DNA of 64,000 bases from Neurospora crassa OR74A (taxonomy: Eukaryota; Ascomycota; Sordariomycetes; Sordariales; Sordariaceae), in contig NC_026501.1 of the NCBI RefSeq assembly GCF_000182925.2, forward strand, positions 5,559,917-5,623,916, in the 5' to 3' direction. The notes beneath the pieces are model-generated. The model worked only from the letters and a program-made list of their open reading frames with translations. It ran no database searches and was not told the origin of the DNA. Position 1 is the stretch's first letter; the number at the start of each line of letters is the position of its first letter. This document shows, in pieces, positions 34,230-43,973 of this stretch. A program made the position numbers and the translations under genes.

Positions 34230-36488
34230 ATGGCGTTATTACAGACTTTTAGCTCACGGCTTGGGCGTATCCTCGCCCTCTCGACCTTCTTGGCTCTTTG
34301 CATACTTCTCGTGGGATATCAGACAGCATCGCCATTGTCTATTTACCGGCAAAACCCGGTCGTTCTTAAACAACCCGAAAGTGACCAGAATATCGGTCAA
34401 GGACACCAGACAACGGGAGAAGCGGGTGATAATATGACACCACCGCCGCGGGAAACATGGAACCATCACGAAGGAAACACCGGCATCCCCGCCAACTACG
34501 AGGATGTCTCTCCTCCAACGACTCCTTCTGGAGGAGAAGATATCGATGAGGATGTAGGAACAGGGACTATCCAAGCGGGTGAGGAGTGTGTAAGCTTCGA
34601 AAAGCTCCAGCGCATGAAACCCGGTCCGCTATCGGCCGGAAAGCGCCAGTTCCCCTACGTGCGCCCGCCACCACACTGTCGGACCTTCCAGCTTCCAGCT
34701 CTCGAGAAGCTCATCGAGCGCATGAGGACCGTGATCAGAGACCCGGATCTCTTCCGCCTCTTCGAGAACAGCTATCCCAATACTCTCGATACCATGATCA
34801 AGTGGCACGGCTACGCTAGGAACAGCTCCCCCTGGGACACGAACAATGGTGGCACACCCAAGTCCCCTGCCTCCTCCTCAGCTACCCCGGACGAAGCTCA
34901 GGACCCAGAAGAAGAAGAAGAAAAAGAAGAAGAATCCAACCCTGAAACTGACGAAGAACTAACCTACATTATCACCGGCGACATCGACGCCATGTGGCTT
35001 CGCGACTCCGCCTCGCAACTTTACTCCTACCTCCCCTTCCTCACCCCGTCCCCCGACAAGAACTCTCTCGCCAGCCTGTGGCGCGGCCTCATCAACTTGC
35101 ACGCCCGCTACATCGTCATCTCACCCTACTGCCACTCCTTCCAACCGCCCCCCGAATCCGGTATCCCGCCCACGCGCAACGGCGCTTACGCCCAGAACAA
35201 CCCACAACCCCCCTACGACCCGCAAAAAGTGTTTGATTGCAAGTGGGAGCTCGACAGCCTGGCTTCTTTCCTGCAGATCAGCAGCGCGTACCACGCCCGC
35301 GTTCCCGAAGATTTGGCCTTCTTTGGGAAGTACAGGTGGATCGAAGCCGTCCAGGCCGCCGTAGATGCCGCGGCCGCGATGAGACTCGGGACGTACGATG
35401 AGGACGGAAAGGTCTTGCCCTCGGCGTGGACATTTACGGGCTGGACGAATAGGGGCAGCGAGACGCTGACGAATGATGGGCTGGGAAACCCAGTCAAAGA
35501 AAATGGCATGGTCAGGAGTGGGTTCAGGCCGAGTGATGATGCGTGTATTTTCCAGCTGTTGACACCGAGCAACATGATGTTTGCGGCGTATTTGGAGCAA
35601 GCGTCAGTGATTATGGAGGGGTTGGCTGGATTGAATGGGCTGGAGGTGGGGAAGAGAGAGATGGCGAAGAATGTGACGGTGCAGATGCGTGAGTTGGCTA
35701 GGGGGATTCGACATGGGATTGCTAAGGACGCGGTGGTCACTCACCGAGAGTTCGGTGAGATGTTTGCGTATGAGGTGGATGGGTACGGAAGCGCGAATCT
35801 GATGGATGACGCTAATGTGCCTTCGCTGTTGGCGTTTCCGTTGTGGAATTATACTACCCATCCGCTCGTCGACCCAAAGACCATCATCGCCAAGTCAACC
35901 CACGGCGACAGCCGTAACCACCAAGTCCCTAAACGCTCAGCATCAGACCAATCACCATCCCTCGACGACGAACTCTCGCCTCCCTCACCTCCCTCCTCCT
36001 CCTCCTCTCCTCTGCCTCCCAAGCCCAAACCCTACATCACCACCCCTCCCCCTTCCCACAACTACTCTTTGATCAACCAAAATACCCGGCGCTTCATCCT
36101 CTCCCTCTCCAACCCTTACTTCGCCACCGGTCCCGCCCTCTCCGCCGTCGGCGGCCCCCATCTCGGTCCCGGAAAAGGCTGGCCGATGGCGGCCACGGTA
36201 GCCGCTTTGACAGCCTACAACTCGGAGCTGTCGGGCTTGTCTTCGGGCACGACGGAACAAGAAAAGGTGGTGAGCGAGCAGCTGCGGATGATATTGGACT
36301 CGACGAGCGGGACGGGGGTAGTGCATGAGACGGTGAACGCGTGGAATGAGAAGGATTGGACGAGAAGCTGGTTCGGGTGGGCTAATGGATTGTTTGGGGA
36401 GTTGATAGTGAAGATTGCGGAGGAGGAGGCGGGGAGGGGGGTCAAATGGGAGAGCGGGGAGGGTTTGTTGGGACGGTTGTGGCAGTGA
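34230..36488 (+). CDS. GH125 family exo-alpha-1,6-mannosidase-like type II membrane protein
   Basis: A 752-residue single-exon protein. A short cytosolic N terminus is followed by a hydrophobic signal anchor (about residues 14-32), then a Pro/Thr-rich stem, giving the type II topology of Golgi enzymes. The catalytic domain begins near residue 130 and shows the GH125 (DUF1237) marks: YIITGDIDAMWLRDS, the FDCKWELDSLASFL block, WTFTGWTNRGS, FRPSDDACIF, GYGSANLMDDANVPSLLAFP, and ETVNAWNEKDWTRSWFGWANGLFGEL near the end. Family members characterised in bacteria are exo-alpha-1,6-mannosidases. Two low-complexity inserts stand out: an acidic one (about 215-245) and a Ser/Pro-rich one (about 555-615). 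The latter separates conserved blocks and encodes no stop; I treat it as coding. Confidence 0.85.
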   Translation: MALLQTFSSRLGRILALSTFLALCILLVGYQTASPLSIYRQNPVVLKQPESDQNIGQGHQTTGEAGDNMTPPPRETWNHHEGNTGIPANYEDVSPPTTPSGGEDIDEDVGTGTIQAGEECVSFEKLQRMKPGPLSAGKRQFPYVRPPPHCRTFQLPALEKLIERMRTVIRDPDLFRLFENSYPNTLDTMIKWHGYARNSSPWDTNNGGTPKSPASSSATPDEAQDPEEEEEKEEESNPETDEELTYIITGDIDAMWLRDSASQLYSYLPFLTPSPDKNSLASLWRGLINLHARYIVISPYCHSFQPPPESGIPPTRNGAYAQNNPQPPYDPQKVFDCKWELDSLASFLQISSAYHARVPEDLAFFGKYRWIEAVQAAVDAAAAMRLGTYDEDGKVLPSAWTFTGWTNRGSETLTNDGLGNPVKENGMVRSGFRPSDDACIFQLLTPSNMMFAAYLEQASVIMEGLAGLNGLEVGKREMAKNVTVQMRELARGIRHGIAKDAVVTHREFGEMFAYEVDGYGSANLMDDANVPSLLAFPLWNYTTHPLVDPKTIIAKSTHGDSRNHQVPKRSASDQSPSLDDELSPPSPPSSSSSPLPPKPKPYITTPPPSHNYSLINQNTRRFILSLSNPYFATGPALSAVGGPHLGPGKGWPMAATVAALTAYNSELSGLSSGTTEQEKVVSEQLRMILDSTSGTGVVHETVNAWNEKDWTRSWFGWANGLFGELIVKIAEEEAGRGVKWESGEGLLGRLWQ

Positions 36489-37077
36489 TGTGCGTGTGTT
36501 TGTGCATGTTTTATTTCTTAGGGTCTTTTGGATTTTACTGGGTGTTTGAGCAGGATATATCATTGCCCGCTTGTATGGATGGCCTATGTCTGTCCTGACT
36601 GGAATAGGAATGTTATCTTGGATCAGGTGAAAGCATGCTGGGCGTTGACGGCGTTGACAGTGAGTATCTGACAGTTGATGGGAATAATGGGATCGTTACT
36701 TGCGAAGTCTCGGGAATTTCGATCATAACGACTTCCTTTTCCTGCAGGCACCTTTTTTTTCTCTTTTTATCACTGTTTACCCTCCCTACCAAACCCTGAC
36801 CGTACACATACAAAGAGTTCTCGTACTCATCTTCATACTTTGGATGCTCGGATCCCAGACCATGTCAGGTTCATAGCGGGTTAGGTCCTGATCTCAGTTA
36901 AAACGAAACCCATCAATAACCAGAATGCAAGAATAACTCAGTTCACGAAAAGCAACGCCATCGCTATGTAGACCATCATCCTTAAAAAAAAAAAAAAAAA
37001 GCTTCAATCTGTTTTCCTCCCTTCCCGCCTTCGTAAATCATGTTTAGAGAACGGTCGTCGCTGCCTCGTTGACCAGC
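36489..37077. other. Convergent 3' ends of GH125 and RMD1-family genes
   Basis: This 589-bp stretch holds two 3' UTRs. A run of 17 A bases is at 36984-37000, about 80 bp beyond the stop of the minus-strand gene. No gene is seen. Confidence 0.5.
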
Positions 37078-39092
37078 TCACAATCCTTTGAACGTCGTAC
37101 CCACGATCTCTGCGCCGCAAATCGACTTTTTCTCCTGCTCGTTCATAGCCGCGCTCCACAGCCTCAGGTCATCCAAGGTAAGGTTTGCATTCGCCAATTT
37201 TGATTCCAGACTCCGAAGATCGATCCGGCTGTGAGCAGTCAACAGATTACCGCCACCGATCACATTTGCGGGGCCATTTGCACCATCCTTGGCTTTCTCG
37301 TTGGACAGAATGGCAAACCGCAGTAATACCTCCGTGACAGTGACCATGATACTGATCACGATAAGGATAATGATAATCCAAGTGATGTAGCTCATCTTTG
37401 CGTCAGCCACGTGGTCAGAGAGAATGCTGGCCAGATCAAGGAAGACCTGGCAACGCTCGTTGAGAACCCTGGTACGTGTTTCAATCTCGAGATAGTCTCT
37501 GATGGCTTCGTATAACGGGCCGAGTGTAGGTTCTGAGTCCCAAAAGAAGTTGGGTTTTTCAAGAATGTTCGATGCTACAAGTACGCCTGTTAGTAACCTC
37601 AGCTTGATCAGACCGTACTCAATGCAAAACGTGGACTTACAGAGATTGATATCTACACGACTCTTGAAGAGCTGCCCTAGGATTTTCAGAACTTCGGTCC
37701 TATCCATGTCCAGTTTACCCGTAAGTGCAAGTCTCTTCGGCACGTGCTGAGCACCTTCCATCGTCTCTGACATGCGCTCCTCGAAAAAGCAGAGTTTGGT
37801 GCTCTGGGCAATGGCATGGCTAATGGTTAGCTTGACCATGTGGTCAGACCGAGGAAGAAGTGTGATCATATCGTTGAAGACGCGAGGGCGATCCACGTCG
37901 GCGCTGTACTCGAAGTGGAACTCTTCAGTCTCAAAATCGTTCTGATCAAGGGGCCGAGTAGCGAGCGAAACACCGGTCTCGTTCTCGGCAAAGGTCAAGT
38001 CTGCGAGGATATCTTTCTCCTGGTGTTCTGTAAAGTTCCAAAACACTACTACGCCATACGAGAAGACGAACATCTCGCCAAACCTTTTAGCATCAGGTGC
38101 CAGGCGGTTAATGGGGCTGATAGGAGGATGGTCCAGTGTCTTCTGATCATGGTCTGATGAGTGAGCACCTGTCTCGTCAACCCCACTGTGAGCATGCTGT
38201 AGCAATGTAGTCCCATTGCTCGGGCTATCTGCTGAGCCGTGCATATTGAATGGGTATTCGTCCCAGTAGCCCTCGTGCTCGTCTCTTCGCTCGCTGCGCT
38301 CGATTTCAAGATCCAACACCGTCTTTCCCGTGCCTGGAGTCTTCAAGATAGGTCGACTCCGTAGCCGGTAGCCATCTACGCCAGGCAGCAGAGGCAGGTG
38401 ATATACCGTGTAAAGACAGTCGTCGTAGAGTTTCGTCTTGGCTTCGTGCTTCTTCTTCAGGAACTCGGCTGTCGCTTGCATTTTGTAGGCTTGTGCTGTG
38501 CAATAGGCAGTAAGTCGGGAAACCTTTTCGCCTCGCTGTATCTTGGGTAGACGCTCAGCATAGCTTTTGCCACGGAGTCCTCCTCTCTTCCTCAGCACAT
38601 CCAACTCTTCGTCTTTTAATGGCCGATTATCATCTTCGGATGCGCGCAAAATGGAGGCGCGGCGCTCCAGTTCTTCATCGCCTAGTGCATCCTCGTTGTC
38701 GGGAGTTTCGGGGAGAAGAACGAGCTTCTCGCTAACCTTAGTAGTCCTAGAAGGCACGATCTGTTGACCAGTTCGGGCAGAAGCATTCGGGAGTCCTGTT
38801 CCGTGACTACTCCTGCGCATGGCAGCTCGAGTTGGCCGCTGGCCGGGCGGCAGCCGGGGTAAGCCGGATGGGATATCTGATGAGTATTGCAAGACATTGT
38901 CGACGGTAAAGGAACGTCCATTCAAGAGGCGGCCGGGGCCACCTGTAGGGCCCATGCGCCGGGGTGCGCTGGGGGGTGAAGGTCGTTGGCGAGCATCGGT
39001 CACCTGTGTGTCGATGGATGTCAGCCAATTGTCCAGTAAAAATCAAGGAGTCGACATACCAAAACAGACGGGCCACGCTTTGCAGACGCCAT
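37078..39092 (-). CDS. RMD1/DUF155-family membrane protein
   Basis: Three exons (39092-39060, 39003-37641, 37574-37078) give 630 residues. The family includes yeast Rmd1/Rmd8 and fission-yeast Sif proteins, of poorly known function. After a Pro/Arg/Ser-rich N terminus come the conserved blocks: LTAYCTAQAYKMQATAEFL, MFVFSYGVVVFWNFTEHQE, the FEYSADVDRPRVFNDMI segment, ILEKPNFFWDSEP, and IRDYLEIETRTRVLNERC. A C-terminal membrane helix YITWIIIILIVISIMVTV follows. Exon 1 has only 11 codons. Intron 2 (37640-37575) is 66 nt with no in-frame stop, so an unspliced transcript would still code, with 22 extra residues inside a conserved region. Its GTAAGT donor and TTACTAAC branch site argue that it is a real intron. 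Confidence 0.84.
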
Positions 39093-40661
39093 GGTCGATA
39101 ACGGCTCAAGGTTCGAGATAGTACCGCGCCTGAGGCTGAAGATTGTATATTAGAGACTGTGTCTCAGTCCGTCCCGGTTGTTGGCAAGCGTCTTGGACCG
39201 TCTCTCTTGGTGTGCGAATTCGGGCTTGTGGGACGACAGGTCAACGGTGACGGGGCAGTTTCTGTTCAACGGCGGACTGGCGGTGTCTGCTGGCTTTAAA
39301 AATGCGATGGATCGAGAAAGAGAGACACGGCGCCGAACTGGTCGTCGAAAGATGTCTGGATATGGTGTCAAAGAACTGGAAGCCGGGTCGGGGTCCGTCC
39401 CGTATCACCTGAATCCGACTTTCAGATGTGTCTGTCGTTGTGGACGGGTGATGGATTTGACACACTGTTTCGTAACGGAAGTCGAAAACAAATGGTGGAG
39501 TCTTTCCCCATCCAAGCGCAGTGGATGTTCTGAAGACGGAAGCCAAAGTGGAAACAATGGGGCCAGAGCCGCCGGGCCCGACGTCATCGCCGCTGTCCGC
39601 AGTAGCCCCACAACCCATAGGGTCCCGGTCGTGTAGGGTACCTGTACTCAACCCCGCAAACTACAGCACTTCTGCAGCCCAAGTTCATCCAGGCAGTCTG
39701 TCCGTCCGCGTACAAGATGCCGTTGATAGAATGGAATACACTAGGTAGGTAAGTTCAAGTGAAATTGTTCATTCTTCTGAATCTCTTTGATGGCTTTGTA
39801 CGGGACGTTTCCTACTCGATCTTTGAAACACCTGTTTGTACAAGCGGCATATCTGGGTACCTCTACTTAGGTTACTTCCATGGGCTGCTCTCGCCTGGAA
39901 ACTGCCTGTGGTGCCGGATGTTACTGTCGCCTGGGCTCAGTGACACACAGGAGAATCCTCCAATGCTTCATTCAGTTCGAAGTCATCTATTCTACAACCT
40001 CTTGAAAGATCATCATTTTCGACTCAGTGCGCAGACCTTGGATTCTTCGTTGGATGTTACTGAATTGTCATTGCAAGGCCGTCAAGCAACACAACCATCG
40101 TCTCTGGACCACACGCCTATGGCTTGTGCACCTTTATGGCCCAGTTCAGTGGAGGTCGCTGCATGCGAGATGAACGTAACGTCCGACGAGGTCACGGAAA
40201 GCTGTTCGACTTGACGGTGCGCCACAGGCAAAGGCATGTCTGGCAGCAACTTGAAGGTGCAAAATGTCAAACGCACCGGCTGCGTTTCATCTGAACCCAA
40301 TATTTCCATCTGATCAAGTTGCAGACAAATAGGTGTACTTGTGAATGCATGTAATTCCAGACATGCAAGAGAACCGCCGTACGCCTCCTTCATCGATCAT
40401 GCTCTCTGACAATATGTGTTTTGAATAATCATTATGATGATAATAAAAAAAGAAAAAGAAAGGCGTAAATTGCAAATGGGGATATCAAGCTCAGGCTCCA
40501 ACCGACGCCTGCCATGTATGTAGCTTCCTCTGGGCCTGTCCACATCAAGCCACCATCCAGGTCATAACTCCATCTTCTTGACTTCAAAATTGCATATTAT
40601 GATCGTAAGTCCACCTCGCTGTCCTCGCGCCGTGCCATTTCCTCAGTCTTGAATCGTACTT
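39093..40661. other. Intergenic between RMD1-family and zinc-ribbon genes
   Basis: 1.57 kb, upstream of one minus-strand gene and downstream of another. It contains AGGTA/TACCT motifs at 39637-39643, 39741-39752 and 39857-39874. No open frame has family character. Confidence 0.5.
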
Positions 40662-41118
40662 TTAGCGATACTGCATTGGCTGGTTCGGTTCAGGTGCCTT
40701 CTGGCCCCAACCTTGAGGCAGTCCTTGAGCAGGTGCGCCAGGTGGTTGGTGTTGTAACGGCACCCCCGGGTTACCGTCTGCACCCCGGCGCATTGCTTGA
40801 ACGTCCTGTCTATGTTCGAGTGGTTGTTGGAAGTTGCAAATGCGGCACGAGATGTCTTCGTACCCCTTGATCGAGAGAGGAATGACGGGCTGTAAATGTT
40901 GTTCAACGTTAGCTTCAACTCGACATAGAAAAATGCACACACAACTTCGCCGCCAGAAACACGACACCACGTACAATGAAGCAGAAAGTGAACCATGGAT
41001 GGCTCTTTATAACACTGCCCGAATAGTTACCGCAGTTGTAGCACCGGCACACAAGTCCTTCATATCCTTCCACTTCCTTGCGAAAGGTGTGCTCGCCGCA
41101 CGTGAAGATCAAACACAT
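40662..41118 (-). CDS. Small Cys-rich protein, probable zinc ribbon, conserved in filamentous fungi
   Basis: Two exons (41118-40975 and 40889-40662) give 123 residues. Three Cys groups stand out: CLIFTCGEH at the N terminus, CRCYNCGN near residue 30, and CRICNF near residue 65, with the phrase SHPWFTFCFIPVIPLSIKGYED across the splice junction. The Cys spacing suggests a zinc ribbon with a short hydrophobic segment between the metal ligands. The tail is Gln/Pro-rich. The junction is phase 0, with donor GTACGT, branch GCTAAC and acceptor TTACAG. I recall similar small fungal proteins annotated only as zinc-ribbon or hypothetical; the function is unknown. An upstream noncoding exon is possible. 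Confidence 0.7.
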
Positions 41119-42199
41119 GATGTCGATGATTTTGATGGAGTTCTCGACAGTGTTGTGGAGCTAACGAACGGAAATCGATCAAAGTTTGACGATGTTTGAG
41201 TAACAATGGCAACCAAAATCCGTGGGTATCAAACAAGCAGGGGCAGCGGGGAATAAGTGATTGATGAATGAAATGGGTAGTTAATAGCAAGATAATTCCC
41301 GACGCGCTATCGATAACCGATCTTGGTTAGGAAGTGGGTGTCGCTACTTGGCTCGTTTGGTCTCTAGTGTAGTTGTTGAAAAGAGGACGCCTAAGATTGT
41401 GTCCAAAGAAGAGAAATTCGATGAGAGTTCCCGTCTGGTCTTCGTTTCGGCGATGACAAAAGAAGTAAAACTAAAACCTTGCGCGTTCATTTGCTGGCCG
41501 AAGGACACAGTGAGTGCAACCAGACGTGACGTTCTGCCGGAGGTGGTACCTACATACCTCTAGGCAGCAACCCATGTACCTTACCTGCTGAACATGAGCG
41601 GGAATGCGAATGCGATGCCCTCCGGCTGGTACCTCTATGCGTGGCCGGGGGAATTGATCAAACACTTCCCTTCGATTTGCTGCCCGAAGGATGCATGGGG
41701 CGCACTTTCCCCCGCGATGCGCTGAGCTCCCCCGGGCCCAGCAGAGATTGCCCCAGAACTGCCCTGAACTACAATGCATACAGGTGGTCAAAGCGCACCA
41801 TGGCCCCACTAAAAGCGTCCACACGGCGGGACCTGAGCTGCTGTTACATTCCAGGCTGGACCCATCGAACTTTCGTTGTGTAGTCGAGACATGTGGATGC
41901 GGAGCTTCAAACCAACGGAAAAAAAAAAAGAGAAGAAAAAAAAAGAAATGTCTTCGATCGCCCGACATTTGATACGTAACAGCTTCTGCAGTCCAACTTA
42001 ATCGACACTACGGCCACAGAAAGGATAAGAACCATTCGCGAATCTTTGAGGCTACATACGGCCGCATTACTCAAATCTACACGACACAACAGTCTCAATC
42101 GCGAAATCCCACAAATCGAAACGAGACGCGACAGCACGAGCTTTTGCCTATCGCGAAATTCCAACGTCCAGGAGAAGAAGAGCAGACAACAACGCAGCC
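41119..42199. promoter_or_regulatory. Divergent promoter region between the zinc-ribbon gene and rpp1
   Basis: 1.08 kb between two genes transcribed apart. It has AGGTA/TACCT motifs at 41547-41565 and 41629-41636, and an A-rich run at 41920-41947. Short open frames on both strands overlap each other and show no family character. Confidence 0.55.
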
Positions 42200-43348
42200 A
42201 TGCTCTACGACCTCAACATTGCCTGGTCGCCGACGACCTCAGCCTCAGAGCTCGAACGTACGCTCAAGTTCGCCAAAAATCTAGGTTACGATGTCGTCGC
42301 CTTGAACCAGACCATAACGGGCAACATCCCAACACAACCGCACCCGATCAGCAACCCCATCCCGCAACTCACACATCCACACCCATCATTCCCCGGTGGC
42401 GGCAATTCAACAAATATTACATCCACAGCGACCGCACGAACAAAGACGACAAACCTCTCAACAACCGCCTCATCAGCCGTCCCTCCCTCCTCCTCCTCCC
42501 CCCTCCCCACCGTCCTCCGCCGCGTAACCCTAACCGTCACCGATCCCTCGACAACCAACTACCGCCTCGTCGACTTCGCCCGTTCCTATGACCTGCTGGC
42601 CCTTCGCCCGACAAACGACAAGGCCTTCAGCTGGGCGTGCCTGAGCACCACGGAGCCGCCAGCCATTATCAGCCTTGACCTGACCCAGTTTCTGGGCTTC
42701 CACATCCACCACCGCACCGCCATGGCGGCCGTGCACCGCGGCACGCGCTTCGAGATCTGCTACAGCCAGGCGTTTTCGTCAGGTAACACTGTGGACGCCC
42801 AGCGGGCGAGGAGCAATTTCATCGGCAATGTTTTGGGCTTGCTTCGGGCGACCAAGGGCCGCGGGATCATCGTTTCGAGCGAGGCCAAGAGCGCATTAGG
42901 GCTCAGGGGCCCCGCAGACGTGGTCAACCTGTTGGCTGTGTGGGGGTTGGGACCGGAGAAGGGGACGGAGGCGCTGGGGACAGTACCGAGGGCGGTGGTG
43001 GTCAATGAGGGTGTTAAGAGGAGGGGTTTCAGAGGGGTGGTGGATATCGTGCAGACTGCTCCTGGGGGTAAAGTGAGGAGCGAGGAGGAGGAGGGGGGAG
43101 CGGAGGGAGATGCGAAGTTGAGTAAGAAGCAGAGGAAGTTGCAGCAGAAACAGCAGCAAGGGCAGAAACAACAGCAAGGGCAGAAACAACAGCAAGGGCA
43201 GAAACAACAGCCAGGGCAGAAACAACAGCAGCAGCAACAGGGGCAGAAGCAGGGAGGGCAGCAAGGCCAAGGCCAAAAGCGCAAGAATGGAGAGAGTGGT
43301 GGTGGCGGTACGGATGGTGGTGGGCAGCAAAAGAAACAGGCGAAGTAG
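42200..43348 (+). CDS. rpp1: RNase P/MRP protein subunit Rpp1 (p30)
   Basis: A 382-residue single-exon protein of the RNase P p30 family, a protein subunit of the ribonucleoproteins that trim tRNA 5' ends and process rRNA. The N terminus MLYDLNIAW and the LERTLKFAKNLGYDVVALNQTI block start the TIM-barrel-like fold. Later blocks are YDLLALRPTNDKAF, IISLDLTQFLGFHI, and the RGTRFEICYSQAF segment with RSNFIGNVLGLLRATKGRGIIVSSEA. The first 110 residues include a Ser/Thr/Pro-rich insert. The last 75 residues are low complexity with a (GQKQQQ)-type repeat, which is unusual for the family and probably disordered. The start ATG at 42200 begins the conserved sequence directly. Confidence 0.88.
   Translation: MLYDLNIAWSPTTSASELERTLKFAKNLGYDVVALNQTITGNIPTQPHPISNPIPQLTHPHPSFPGGGNSTNITSTATARTKTTNLSTTASSAVPPSSSSPLPTVLRRVTLTVTDPSTTNYRLVDFARSYDLLALRPTNDKAFSWACLSTTEPPAIISLDLTQFLGFHIHHRTAMAAVHRGTRFEICYSQAFSSGNTVDAQRARSNFIGNVLGLLRATKGRGIIVSSEAKSALGLRGPADVVNLLAVWGLGPEKGTEALGTVPRAVVVNEGVKRRGFRGVVDIVQTAPGGKVRSEEEEGGAEGDAKLSKKQRKLQQKQQQGQKQQQGQKQQQGQKQQPGQKQQQQQQGQKQGGQQGQGQKRKNGESGGGGTDGGGQQKKQAK
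43150..43240 (+). repeat. 18-bp coding repeat in rpp1 (Gln-rich tail)
   Basis: The unit GGGCAGAAACAACAGCAA occurs about four times head to tail with small changes, then breaks down into CAG/CAA runs. Each unit encodes GQKQQQ. Confidence 0.85.
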
Positions 43349-43973
43349 TCGAGGAACGAGTGTTATTGGAGGCCAGCCTCGTCAGTAGTCTGGGTATGAC
43401 TTGACTGCTGCTTTATCGGGGGGCGCTAAGGTGACAGGGCGTTAGGCTGTTTTTTTTCCTTTCTATCTTGTTCACGCAGCATGTCATCACGTCTGACGAG
43501 CATTTCACGATACCCATCTATTTAGAGCGAAAAATGGGAACTATAACAAGGGCGTGCGGGCTGTGATGGGTTTCAGGAGTTTTGGTTTGTCAACAATATC
43601 ACGCCATTGAACATGTCAGTTTGGTTACAGGAGTAACAACCTCAACGGGGCACTCTGGTAAAGTTCAACATCAAGCGTCTCTAAACTTGACTGGTTTAAC
43701 GTGCCCATCTAGCGCCGAGGACAATGGCGGTCTTTGACGGGAGAAACGAAGATTTATATACATTATATCAGTTGTTAGCGGCAACAACACTCGCTGCACG
43801 GTTATAAACAACTCTCAACTCTCAACACAACCGGATGAATATCGAACTGAAAGAGCCACCGAAAGAAAACGTCAACACGCGGATTTTTCACAGCCAAATA
43901 AAACACCTCCCCCTTCCTCTCCTATCAGAACTGACTTCCTTCTAGCATTCCATCAACATCTTCACTCCCCCGC
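43349..43973. other. Convergent 3' ends of rpp1 and the Ser/Thr-rich gene
   Basis: This 625-bp stretch carries two 3' UTRs with a T9 run near 43450. No gene is seen. Confidence 0.5.
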
